A stretch of DNA of 5,615 bases. Origin: Coriobacteriia bacterium. Its GTDB lineage: Bacteria > Actinomycetota > Coriobacteriia > Anaerosomatales > PALSA-660. Under the pieces are notes generated by a model, which made no database searches, was not told where the DNA came from, and saw nothing but the letters and a program-made list of their open reading frames with translations. A program made the translations under genes and the position numbers. Where the stretch lies: assembly GCA_003133285.1 (NCBI GenBank), contig PKWR01000140.1, positions 1 to 5,615 on the forward strand, in the 5' to 3' direction. Shown piece after piece: positions 1 to 5,615 of this stretch (position 1 is its first letter; every line of letters begins with the position of its first letter).

Positions 1-854
1 CCGCAGGGATTGGTGTGCTTGATGATGGCGCACACCGGCTCATCGAATTCCTGCGCCAGGTCCCAGGCTGCCTGCAAGTCAACAATGTTGTTGTAGCTGA
101 GTTCCTTGCCGTGCAGCTGCTCGGAGCGCGCCAGCGTGTGCTCCTTGGCGTCGATGAAGCGGTAGAACGCGGCCTGCTGGTGCGGGTTCTCCCCGTAGCG
201 GAGGTCCTGGACCTTCTCGAGGCGGAAGCGGACCTCCTCGGGGAACGCGGTCTGCTTGTAGCCGGACAGGTACATCCAGATCGCGCTGTCGTAGGCGCTC
301 GTCTTGGCGAACACCTGCGTGGCGAGCGCGCGACGGGTCTCGCGCGTCGTCGCGCCGTCGTTGGCGGTCATCTCCTCGAGGATCGAGTGGTAGGAGTCGG
401 GCTCCGTGACCACCGTGACGCTCTCGAAGTTCTTGGCGGCGCTGCGCAGCATGCTCGGGCCGCCGATGTCGATGTTCTCGATGGCGTCGGCCTCGCTCAC
501 GCCCTCCTTGGCCACGGTGGCCTCGAAGGCGTAGAGGTTGACCACGACCATGTCGATCATGCCGATGCCGTGCTCCTCGGCCGCCGCCATGTGCGCGGGG
601 ACGTCGCGCCGCGCGAGCAGGCCGCCGTGGACCCGCGGGTGCAGCGTCTTGACGCGGCCGTCCATCATCTCGGGGAATCCGGTGAGGTCGTCGATCGGGC
701 GGACCGGCACGCCGGCGTCGCCAAGCGCCTTGGCGGTGCCCCCGGTGGAGACGATCTCGACGCCGAAGCCGACGAGCGCGGCGCAGAAGTCGACGATCCC
801 GGTCTTGTCGGTCACGGACACGAGAGCGCGGCGGATCTTCACCTGATCGATCAC
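1..854 (-). CDS. purH: Bifunctional AICAR transformylase/IMP cyclohydrolase PurH (N-terminal part, cut by window edge)
   Basis: Bifunctional cytosolic enzyme of the last two steps of de novo purine synthesis: it formylates AICAR with 10-formyl-THF to FAICAR, then closes the ring to IMP. About 284 residues are present of the 510-530 usual for the family. The IMP cyclohydrolase domain (MGS-like fold) is complete, with ALVSVTDKTGIVDF at about residues 10-23, the STGGT phosphate loop at 36-40, GFPEMMDGRVKTLHP, VVVNLYAFEATV and ENIDIGGPSMLRSAAKN. The transformylase domain follows, with RYGENPHQQAAFYR and LSYNNIVDLQAAWD. The frame leaves the window at KHTNPCG (Lys279-His280), which matches the catalytic Lys/His pair known in human ATIC. 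The GTG at 854-852 is chosen because GAAGGG lies 10 nt upstream. A second in-frame GTG at 842-840 (VKIRRALV) fits the family N-terminus equally well but lacks a visible Shine-Dalgarno site. Purine genes lie upstream on the same strand after a 101-nt gap holding a possible promoter of its own. Confidence 0.97.
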   Translation of the reverse strand, partial: MIDQVKIRRALVSVTDKTGIVDFCAALVGFGVEIVSTGGTAKALGDAGVPVRPIDDLTGFPEMMDGRVKTLHPRVHGGLLARRDVPAHMAAAEEHGIGMIDMVVVNLYAFEATVAKEGVSEADAIENIDIGGPSMLRSAAKNFESVTVVTEPDSYHSILEEMTANDGATTRETRRALATQVFAKTSAYDSAIWMYLSGYKQTAFPEEVRFRLEKVQDLRYGENPHQQAAFYRFIDAKEHTLARSEQLHGKELSYNNIVDLQAAWDLAQEFDEPVCAIIKHTNPC

Positions 855-955
855 TGGAGGACGACCCTTCACTCGAGGAACGGACGGCAGCGCCGCAAGA
901 GCGCCGGGCCTCTGGATTCGCTCATTGTAGCGTGCGCCGCGGCCGCTCGGCTCCC
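855..955 (-). other. Spacer between the aminotransferase-like gene and purH
   Basis: This is the longest gap in the minus-strand purine cluster (101 nt; the others are 19 and 38 nt). Besides the TACAAT box it holds the purH Shine-Dalgarno site GAAGGG (870-865) and a short direct repeat, AGCGCCG at 889-895 and 900-906 in plus-strand reading, with starts 11 bp apart. The repeat lies in the predicted purH leader. I see no rho-independent terminator, no small ORF with a convincing start, and no recognisable riboswitch. Confidence 0.6.
924..929 (-). promoter_or_regulatory. Candidate -10 box of a purH promoter
   Basis: The minus strand reads TACAAT (929 to 924) inside the 101-nt gap between the aminotransferase-like gene and purH. 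It matches the sigma-70/SigA consensus TATAAT in five of six positions and stands out in very G+C-rich DNA. Transcription would begin near 917, giving a leader of about 60 nt before the purH GTG. No good -35 hexamer is visible at 16-18 nt upstream, so this rests on the -10 alone. No stem-loop with a T-run is visible in the gap, so readthrough from the upstream genes is also possible. Confidence 0.4.
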
Positions 956-1639
956 CTAGGAGCACCACAACTCGGCGAAGATGGCGGCGACCCGCTCGAA
1001 GAAGGGGCCGCCCCGCTCGCGCACCGCCACCGCGCCGCCGAAGGCGTTGGTGAGGAAGGCCTCGTCGGCGGCGAGGAACGCTTGCGGGGAGAGCGGCTCG
1101 ACGCGCGCGGGGACGCCGCCACGCGCGAGCTCGTCGAGCAGGAAGGCGCGCGCGACGCCCGCCACGGCGTCGGGGGCCGGCGGCGTGACCGCAACGCCGT
1201 CAGCGACGGCCCACACGCTCGCGGTCCCGCCGTCGACGATGGTGCCGTTGCAGACGATGACCGCCTGGTGGCCGCCGGCCCAGCGCGCGCGGCGCTGGGC
1301 GTCGTCCCACCATGAGCGGTCGGCGGGCTTGGCCGCGCCGGGCGGCAGCCAGGGCGGCCTGTCGACCTGCACGAACGCGGTGGTCGGACCGCCGGGGACG
1401 TCGAGCGAGGAGAGCCGCTGCTGCACGGTCGCCTCGGCGATGCCGTCGGGGGTGACGACGAGCGTCAGTCTCAGACGGCTGGATGCCTGCCCGGTCCATG
1501 ACGCCGCAGCCTCCTCGACGACGCGGGCGGCCTCATCGAGCAGCTCGGAGCCGCAGCCGCCTGTGGCGAGTCGGGCCCGGTGGTACTCCCACAGCGGCAC
1601 GCGACCCGCGACCAGCCGGCACGTCTCGCGCAGCGGCAT
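956..1639 (-). CDS. Class IV PLP-dependent aminotransferase, aminodeoxychorismate lyase-like
   Basis: 227 residues, a short member of fold-type IV PLP enzymes (ADC lyase, branched-chain and D-amino-acid aminotransferases); E. coli PabC is about 269. Seen: an N-terminal motif PLRETCRLVAGRVPLWEYHRARL (2-24 region); AKPADRSWWDDAQRRA at 103-118, where Lys104 fits the Schiff-base lysine (E. coli PabC has KHLNRLEQ); the second cofactor motif GTIVDGGTASVWAV at 132-145; and DEAFLTNAFGGAVAV near 192-206. Asp136 sits where the family normally has the Glu that contacts the PLP ring nitrogen, and Ser141 where Asn is common. ADC lyase makes p-aminobenzoate plus pyruvate for folate, which would suit a place between purN and purH, both users of 10-formyl-THF. 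An amino-acid aminotransferase cannot be excluded by sequence. The ATG at 1639 lies 38 nt after the purN stop. An in-frame TTG at 1681-1679 overlapping the purN TGA would add 14 residues that do not resemble the family. Confidence 0.8.
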   Translation of the reverse strand: MPLRETCRLVAGRVPLWEYHRARLATGGCGSELLDEAARVVEEAAASWTGQASSRLRLTLVVTPDGIAEATVQQRLSSLDVPGGPTTAFVQVDRPPWLPPGAAKPADRSWWDDAQRRARWAGGHQAVIVCNGTIVDGGTASVWAVADGVAVTPPAPDAVAGVARAFLLDELARGGVPARVEPLSPQAFLAADEAFLTNAFGGAVAVRERGGPFFERVAAIFAELWCS

Positions 1640-1677
1640 CGGCGGCCGCGTCTCCGCGGGCAGGATCAGTCTGTCGC

Positions 1678-2289
1678 TCAACGGCGTACCGGGGCGACGC
1701 GGACCTTGCGTCCGCCGACGGTGACGCGCCCGTCGGCCAGCGCCGCCAGCGCGGCGGGGTAGAGGCGGTGCTCCACGTCGTGGATCCGTGCCTCCAGACC
1801 CTCGAGCGTGTCGTCCTCGAGGACCTCTACCGCCTCCTGGGCGATGATCGGTCCCTGGTCGAAGACCTCGTTCGCGAAGTGCACGGTGACACCGGTGATC
1901 TTCACGCCGTAGTCGAAGGCCTCGCCGATGCCGTGCGCACCGGCGAACGACGGCAGGAGCGCGGGGTGGATGTTGACCACGCGCAGGGGCCAGGCGTCGA
2001 GCACCTCCGCGCCGAGCAGCTTCATGTAGCCGGCCATCACCACGCACTCCACGCTCTCGAGCTCGAGCGCCTCGCGCACCTGGTGGTTGTAGTCATCGGC
2101 GCTGTCGCACGCCCGCGGGTCGATGAAGATCGCCGGGATGCCGGCCATGCGCGCGCGCTCCAGCCCGTAGGCGTCCTCGCGGTTCGAGATGACGACGGCG
2201 ACCTCGCCCACGATCAGGCCCGCGGCGCACGCGTCGATGATCGACTGCAGGTTCGTCCCGCTCCCGGATATCAGTACGCCGAACCTCAC
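1678..2289 (-). CDS. purN: Phosphoribosylglycinamide formyltransferase PurN (10-formyl-THF dependent)
   Basis: Cytosolic GAR transformylase, third step of purine synthesis: it moves the formyl group of 10-formyl-THF to GAR, giving FGAR. At 203 residues it is near the usual 200-215. The N-terminal GSGTNLQSII (9-18) is the phosphate-binding loop for GAR. The catalytic triad falls at the same numbers as in E. coli PurN: Asn106 and His108 in VVNIHPALLPSF, and Asp144 in HFANEVFDQGPII; His137 and the GVTVHF strand are also present. The start is a GTG (2289-2287), supported by AGGGAGG ending 8 nt upstream. Only 19 nt separate it from the purM stop, so cotranslation in one operon is very likely. The last residues, VTVGGRKVRVAPVRR, give the usual short basic C-terminus. 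No residue of the active site is missing. It is distinct from the formate-using PurT, which is an ATP-grasp enzyme. Confidence 0.98.
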   Translation of the reverse strand: MRFGVLISGSGTNLQSIIDACAAGLIVGEVAVVISNREDAYGLERARMAGIPAIFIDPRACDSADDYNHQVREALELESVECVVMAGYMKLLGAEVLDAWPLRVVNIHPALLPSFAGAHGIGEAFDYGVKITGVTVHFANEVFDQGPIIAQEAVEVLEDDTLEGLEARIHDVEHRLYPAALAALADGRVTVGGRKVRVAPVRR

Positions 2290-2293
2290 GAGC

Positions 2294-2303
2294 GCCGCCT
2301 CCC
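2294..2303 (-). promoter_or_regulatory. Strong Shine-Dalgarno site deciding the purN GTG start
   Basis: The minus strand carries AGGGAGG within the 19-nt purM-purN gap, about 8 nt before GTG. It supports the GTG as the real purN start. Confidence 0.75.
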
Positions 2304-2308
2304 TGGGG

Positions 2309-3367
2309 TCACGCGTAGCGGACGGTGCGGCTGCCCTCGACGATCTCGCCGATCTCCCACACGGTCTCGCCCGAGACGCGCAGGGCGACCGCGGCCTCCG
2401 CCGCGTCCTTCGCGTCGAGCACCAGGCACAGGCCGACGCCCATGTTGAACGTGCGGAAGAGCTCGCCGTCGTCGAGGCGGGTGGCCTCCGCGAGCAGCTC
2501 GAAGATGCGCGGGCGCGGCCAGGCCGCGCGGTGCAGGACCGCGTCCACGCCTTCGGGCAGGCAGCGGTCGAGGTTCTCGGTCAGTCCTCCGCCGGTGATG
2601 TGCGCCATGCCCTTCACGCGAACGCCCGAGGCGAGCAGCGCGCGCACGGACTTCACGTAGATGCGGGTCGGCTCGAGGAGCGCGGCGCCGAGCGTCTTGC
2701 CGCCGAGGTCGAGGCGCGGGAGCGCGAGCTCGTCCTCGTGCCCGTCGACCAGCACGCGCCGGATGAGCGAGTAGCCGTTGGAGTGCGCGCCGCTCGAGGC
2801 GAGACCGAGCACGGTGTCGCCCGGCTCGATCGTCGAGCCATCGATCATCTTCGGGCGGTCGACCACGCCCACGCAGAAGCCGGACAGGTCGTAGTCATCG
2901 GGCTCCATGGTGCCGGGGTGCTCGGCCATCTCGCCGCCGATCAGCGAACAGCCGGCCTGACGGCAGCCCTCCGCGATGCCCTCCACGATCGGGGCGATGC
3001 GGGAGGACTCGACGTGGCCGGTCGCGATGTAGTCGAGGAAGAAGAGCGGCTCGGCCCCGGTGACGAGGATGTCGTTCACGCACATCGCCACGAGGTCGAT
3101 GCCCACCGTGTCGTGCTTTCCCAGCGCCTGGGCCAGCTTCACCTTGGTGCCGACGCCGTCGGTGCCGGAGACCATGACCGGGTCGGCCATCTCCTTGAAC
3201 GCCGCCGCGGAGAACAGCCCGCCGAACCCGCCGATGTCGCCGATGACCTCGCTGCGGTAGGTGGAGCGCACGGCGGCGCGGATCGCGTCGACCGCGCGCG
3301 CACCCTCGCCGATGTCCACGCCGGCATCGCGGTAGGAGACCGGGGTCGTGTCGTCACGGTCTGGCAT
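2309..3367 (-). CDS. purM: Phosphoribosylformylglycinamidine cyclo-ligase PurM (AIR synthetase)
   Basis: Fifth step of purine synthesis: ATP-dependent ring closure of FGAM to 5-aminoimidazole ribonucleotide (AIR). The family is a cytosolic homodimer related to PurL, SelD and HypE. The product is 352 residues against about 345 usual. Seen in order: SYRDAGVDIGEG (11-22), the family N-terminus; IGGFGGLF (45-52); GTDGVGTK (68-75), the signature nucleotide-binding segment; DLVAMCVNDI (91-100); GAEPLFFLDYIA (104-115); GGEMAEHPG (144-152), where many homologues have GGETAEMPG; SSGAHSNGYSLIR; HITGGG (256-261); and FNMGVG (307-312). The ATG at 3367 has GAGGAG 10 nt upstream (3383-3378) and begins just before the conserved part, although the frame stays open far upstream. 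It is the first gene of the minus-strand cluster, so its promoter should lie in the region shared with tdh. No anomaly in length or key motifs. Confidence 0.98.
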   Translation of the reverse strand: MPDRDDTTPVSYRDAGVDIGEGARAVDAIRAAVRSTYRSEVIGDIGGFGGLFSAAAFKEMADPVMVSGTDGVGTKVKLAQALGKHDTVGIDLVAMCVNDILVTGAEPLFFLDYIATGHVESSRIAPIVEGIAEGCRQAGCSLIGGEMAEHPGTMEPDDYDLSGFCVGVVDRPKMIDGSTIEPGDTVLGLASSGAHSNGYSLIRRVLVDGHEDELALPRLDLGGKTLGAALLEPTRIYVKSVRALLASGVRVKGMAHITGGGLTENLDRCLPEGVDAVLHRAAWPRPRIFELLAEATRLDDGELFRTFNMGVGLCLVLDAKDAAEAAVALRVSGETVWEIGEIVEGSRTVRYA

Positions 3368-3508
3368 CTGAGGGCGGCTCCTCGTCGTGTTAGCGGACTC
3401 TCTCGATGGGCAGCATTGTCGCACAGGGCCACTGTCCCGCGCCGACGCGTCCGGGGGCGCGGGTGCGCGTATGCTCAGTGCCGAACCGTCGGCGAAAGGC
3501 AGACCGCA
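3368..3508. promoter_or_regulatory. Divergent purM/tdh intergenic region with presumed promoters
   Basis: These 141 bp separate two divergent transcription units and must hold both 5' control regions. For tdh the best -10 candidate is TATGCT at 3470-3475, 33 nt before the ATG. For purM a weaker candidate is GACAAT on the minus strand (3420-3415). Neither has a convincing -35 box. An imperfect 13-bp palindrome, ACAGGGCCACTGT, lies at 3423-3435 next to the purM candidate, and an 8-bp perfect palindrome, GACGCGTC, at 3444-3451 upstream of the tdh candidate. Either could be an operator, but such short palindromes also arise by chance in G+C-rich DNA. The tdh Shine-Dalgarno site AAAGG and the purM site GAGGAG lie at the two edges. 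Confidence 0.5.
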
Positions 3509-4558
3509 ATGACGCGAATGATGAAAGCACTCGTCAAGACCACGGCCGCCCCGGGCGTCTCTCTCGAACAGGTGCCGGTGCCGTCCATCGGAGCCGGCGA
3601 GATGCTGATCCGCATCGAGAAGGTCGCCATCTGCGGCACGGACGTGCACATCTACGAATGGAACGAGTGGGCCCAGCGCACGATCGTCCCGCCCCAGATA
3701 CTCGGGCACGAGTTCGTGGGGACCGTCGCGGAGCTCGGGGAGGGCGTCAGCGGCTTCCATGTGGGCGAGCGTGTGTCCGGTGAAGGGCACATCGTCTGCG
3801 GCGTGTGCCGCAGCTGCCGCGCGGGGCGGCGGCATCTGTGCACCAACACGGTGGGCGTCGGCGTGAACCGCGACGGCTGCTTCGCCGAGTACCTGTGTCT
3901 GCCCGCCACGAACGCCTGGCACGTCGCGGACTCGATCCCCTCGCGCGTCGCCGCGATCTTCGATCCGTTCGGCAACGCGACGCACGCCGCACTCTCCTTC
4001 GACCTCGTCGGCGAGGACGTCCTCATCACGGGCGCCGGCCCCATCGGGATCATGGCCGTGGCCATCGCCAAGCACGTCGGGGCGCGCAACGTCGTGATCA
4101 CCGACATCAACGACTACCGGCTCGATCTGGCGACCCGCATGGGCGCCACGCGGACGGTCAACGTGAAGAACAAGACCATCCCGGACGCGATGGCGGAGCT
4201 CGGGATGATCGGGTTCGACGTCGGACTCGAGATGAGCGGCAACGGGCACGCGTTCGAGTCGATGCTGGAGAACATGCACAACGGCGGGCGGATCGCGCTG
4301 CTCGGCATCGCGCCGGGCCCCGTCAGCATCGACTGGGACGAGGTCGTGTTCCGCGGGCTGACGATCAAGGGCATCTACGGCCGGGAGATCTGGGAGACCT
4401 GGTACAAGATGCAGACGATGCTGCAGAGCGGCCTCGACATCGCTCCGGTGATCACGCACGAGCTGCCCTTCGAGGACTACGAGGAAGGCTTCCGCGCCAT
4501 GATCAGCGGCCAGAGCGGCAAGGTCGTACTCGACGTGGCGCCACACCAGGAGGGCTGA
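3509..4558 (+). CDS. tdh: L-threonine 3-dehydrogenase (zinc-dependent, NAD+)
   Basis: Cytosolic medium-chain dehydrogenase that oxidises L-threonine to 2-amino-3-ketobutyrate with NAD+, the first step of threonine breakdown to glycine. It has 349 residues; E. coli Tdh has 341, and all metal ligands sit four residues later here. Catalytic zinc: Cys42 (AICGTDVH), His67 and Glu68 (ILGHEFVG). Structural zinc: Cys97, Cys100, Cys103 and Cys111. The Rossmann motif GAGPIG is at 175-180, and Asp199 (VVITDIND) is the acidic residue expected for NAD rather than NADP. HIYEWNEWAQ (47-56) and the C-terminal GIYGREIWETWYKM are typical of true threonine dehydrogenases rather than sorbitol or alcohol dehydrogenases. 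The ATG at 3509 follows AAAGG by about 9 nt; in-frame ATGs at 3518 and 3521 are less well placed. It is followed after 3 nt by kbl, the next enzyme of the pathway. Confidence 0.97.
   Translation: MTRMMKALVKTTAAPGVSLEQVPVPSIGAGEMLIRIEKVAICGTDVHIYEWNEWAQRTIVPPQILGHEFVGTVAELGEGVSGFHVGERVSGEGHIVCGVCRSCRAGRRHLCTNTVGVGVNRDGCFAEYLCLPATNAWHVADSIPSRVAAIFDPFGNATHAALSFDLVGEDVLITGAGPIGIMAVAIAKHVGARNVVITDINDYRLDLATRMGATRTVNVKNKTIPDAMAELGMIGFDVGLEMSGNGHAFESMLENMHNGGRIALLGIAPGPVSIDWDEVVFRGLTIKGIYGREIWETWYKMQTMLQSGLDIAPVITHELPFEDYEEGFRAMISGQSGKVVLDVAPHQEG
4548..4554 (+). promoter_or_regulatory. kbl Shine-Dalgarno site inside the tdh 3' end
   Basis: AGGAGGG lies 7 nt before the kbl ATG, within the last codons of tdh. 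It is a near-perfect anti-16S match and points to translational coupling of the two genes, since ribosomes finishing tdh pass directly over it. Confidence 0.8.
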
Positions 4559-4561
4559 GCG

Positions 4562-5615
4562 ATGTACGGGAGCATCAGGGACGCGCTGCGCGCCGATCTC
4601 GAGGCGCTGCGCGAGGCGAGCACGTTCAAGAGCGAGCGGGTCATCGTCTCGCCCCAGGGCACCGTCATCGAGGTGGCCGGGCCGGCGGAAGCCGGCGGCG
4701 AGGGACTCCCCCGCCCCGTCACGAACTTCTGCGCCAACAACTACCTCGGGCTGGCGAACGACCGCCGCGTGGTCGAAGCGGCGCACGCCGCCCTCGAGCG
4801 CTGGGGCTTCGGCACCTCCTCCGTGCGGTTCATCTGCGGCACCTTCGCCGTCCACAAGGAGCTCGAGGAGCGCCTCAGCGAGTTCCTCGGGACGGAGAGC
4901 ACCATCCTGTTCTCGTCCTGCTTCGACGCGAACGGCGGCCTCTTCGGGCCCTTCTTCGGACCCGAGGACGCGATCATCGCGGACGCGCTCAACCACGCGT
5001 CCGTCATCGACGGCGTGCGTCTCACCAAGGCCCGGCGCCTCGTCTACGCGCACTCGGACATGCAGGACCTCGAGGCGAAGCTCGAGCAGGCGGCCGACGC
5101 GCGCTATCGCATCATCGCCACCGACGGCGTCTTCTCGATGGACGGGGACATCGCCGACCTGGCGGCCATCTGCGACCTCGCCGACCGCTACGACGCGCTC
5201 GTCATGGTCGACGACTCGCACGCCACCGGCTTCGTGGGCGCCACCGGGCGCGGGACGCCCGAGTACTGCGGGGTCCAGGGGCGCGTCGACGTGATCACGA
5301 CGACGTTCGGCAAGGCGCTCGGCGGCGCGTCGGGCGGGTGTGTCAGCGGGCACGCGGAGATCGTCGAGTGGCTGCGCCAGAAGAGCCGCCCGTACCTGTT
5401 CTCCAACACGCTCGCGCCCGTCGTGGCCGCGACCACGGTCGCCGTGCTCGACATGCTCTCGGAGACCACCGAGCTGCGGGACCGCCTCGAGCGCAACGCG
5501 CGCACCTTCCGCGAGCGCATGACGGCGGCGGGCTTCGACATCCGGCCCGGAGAGCATCCCATCGTCCCGATCATGCTGGGAGACGAGGCGCTGGCCCACC
5601 GCATGGCCGACGAGC
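4562..5615 (+). CDS. kbl: Glycine C-acetyltransferase (2-amino-3-ketobutyrate CoA ligase), cut by window edge
   Basis: PLP enzyme of the alpha-oxoamine synthase family (fold type I, with BioF, HemA and serine palmitoyltransferase). It cleaves 2-amino-3-ketobutyrate with CoA into glycine and acetyl-CoA, completing the Tdh pathway. 351 residues are present of about 398; the frame runs off the right edge without a stop. Seen: NFCANNYLGLAN (55-66), SVRFICGT (87-94), SSCFDANGG (118-126), DALNHASVIDG (141-151) with His145 that stacks on the PLP ring, ATDGVFSMDG (186-195), VDDSHATGF (216-224) with Asp217 and His220, and TTFGKALGGASGG (247-259) with the PLP-binding Lys251. All sit seven residues later than in E. 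coli Kbl, apparently because of a small insert near residues 41-48 (PAEAGGEG). The SNTLAPVVAA segment also matches. The close match to Kbl rather than BioF or HemA, and the tdh neighbour, make the assignment firm. The ATG follows the tdh stop by 3 nt. Confidence 0.97.
   Translation, partial: MYGSIRDALRADLEALREASTFKSERVIVSPQGTVIEVAGPAEAGGEGLPRPVTNFCANNYLGLANDRRVVEAAHAALERWGFGTSSVRFICGTFAVHKELEERLSEFLGTESTILFSSCFDANGGLFGPFFGPEDAIIADALNHASVIDGVRLTKARRLVYAHSDMQDLEAKLEQAADARYRIIATDGVFSMDGDIADLAAICDLADRYDALVMVDDSHATGFVGATGRGTPEYCGVQGRVDVITTTFGKALGGASGGCVSGHAEIVEWLRQKSRPYLFSNTLAPVVAATTVAVLDMLSETTELRDRLERNARTFRERMTAAGFDIRPGEHPIVPIMLGDEALAHRMADE

Noticed and set aside
930..956. Possible terminator after the aminotransferase-like gene, from a GC-rich stretch with a GCGGCCGC palindrome.
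   Set aside because: The possible stem is only about 4 bp and there is no T-run after it on the minus strand.
15..959. A 314-codon plus-strand open frame opposite purH.
   Set aside because: It lies in codon phase with purH on the other strand and has the same compositional cause. Its translation matches no family I recognise, whereas purH matches along its whole length.
1640..2047. Upstream extension of the aminotransferase frame over purN.
   Set aside because: This stretch overlaps the coding sequence of purN in another frame, and its translation is Arg/Gly-rich without family similarity. The family N-terminus starts at the ATG at 1639.
2189..3508. The plus-strand frame of tdh stays open for about 440 codons upstream of its ATG, suggesting a long N-terminal extension.
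   Set aside because: The extension is antisense to purM and part of purN. Tdh similarity begins at the ATG at 3509, which has a ribosome site, and the resulting length and zinc-ligand positions fit the family.
2309..5599. A 1096-codon open frame on the minus strand that runs through purM and antisense to tdh and kbl.
   Set aside because: Only the purM part (3367-2309) resembles a protein family. The rest is codon-for-codon in phase with tdh and kbl, so antisense stops would need TTA, CTA or TCA sense codons, which this G+C-rich coding DNA avoids. The antisense translation is low-complexity, rich in Asp, Val, Arg, Ala and His.
1..5615. Searched for a defence system, mobile element, CRISPR, toxin-antitoxin pair or biosynthetic cluster.
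   Set aside because: All coding space is taken by six recognisable metabolic genes, with no repeats longer than a few bases, no integrase or transposase, and no unexplained gap over 150 nt.

Overview
The window is a G+C-rich (about two thirds or more by eye), densely packed piece of bacterial chromosome carrying core metabolism. The strong bias to G/C in third codon positions, the GTG starts (purN, purH) and a PurM signature of the 'AEHPG' type suggest an actinobacterium-like host. A deep-branching class such as Thermoleophilia is only a guess. I see no mobile element, tRNA, rRNA, CRISPR array or phage-like gene, and no sign of horizontal transfer.

Layout. The left 3.37 kb is read on the minus strand, in the order purM (3367-2309), purN (2289-1678), a class IV PLP aminotransferase/aminodeoxychorismate lyase-like gene (1639-956), and the first part of purH (854 to the left edge, cut). 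A 141-bp divergent intergenic region (3368-3508) then separates purM from a plus-strand pair: tdh (3509-4558) and kbl (4562 to the right edge, cut).

How the genes fit together. PurN, PurM and PurH catalyse steps 3, 5 and 9-10 of de novo IMP synthesis. PurN and the transformylase half of PurH both use 10-formyl-tetrahydrofolate. The aminotransferase-like gene between purN and purH may supply p-aminobenzoate for folate. On the other strand, Tdh and Kbl convert threonine to glycine plus acetyl-CoA. Glycine is a purine precursor and, through the glycine cleavage system, a source of one-carbon units on folate. The locus therefore reads as glycine and one-carbon supply facing purine synthesis. The enzyme assignments are firm; the idea that the two arms are co-regulated is inference.

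Novelty. Nothing here looks like an undescribed system. The points most worth a second look are the folate-type enzyme inside the purine cluster and its altered cofactor motif, the shared tdh/purM regulatory region, a TACAAT box suggesting a separate promoter for purH, and the one-codon, same-frame spacing of tdh and kbl.
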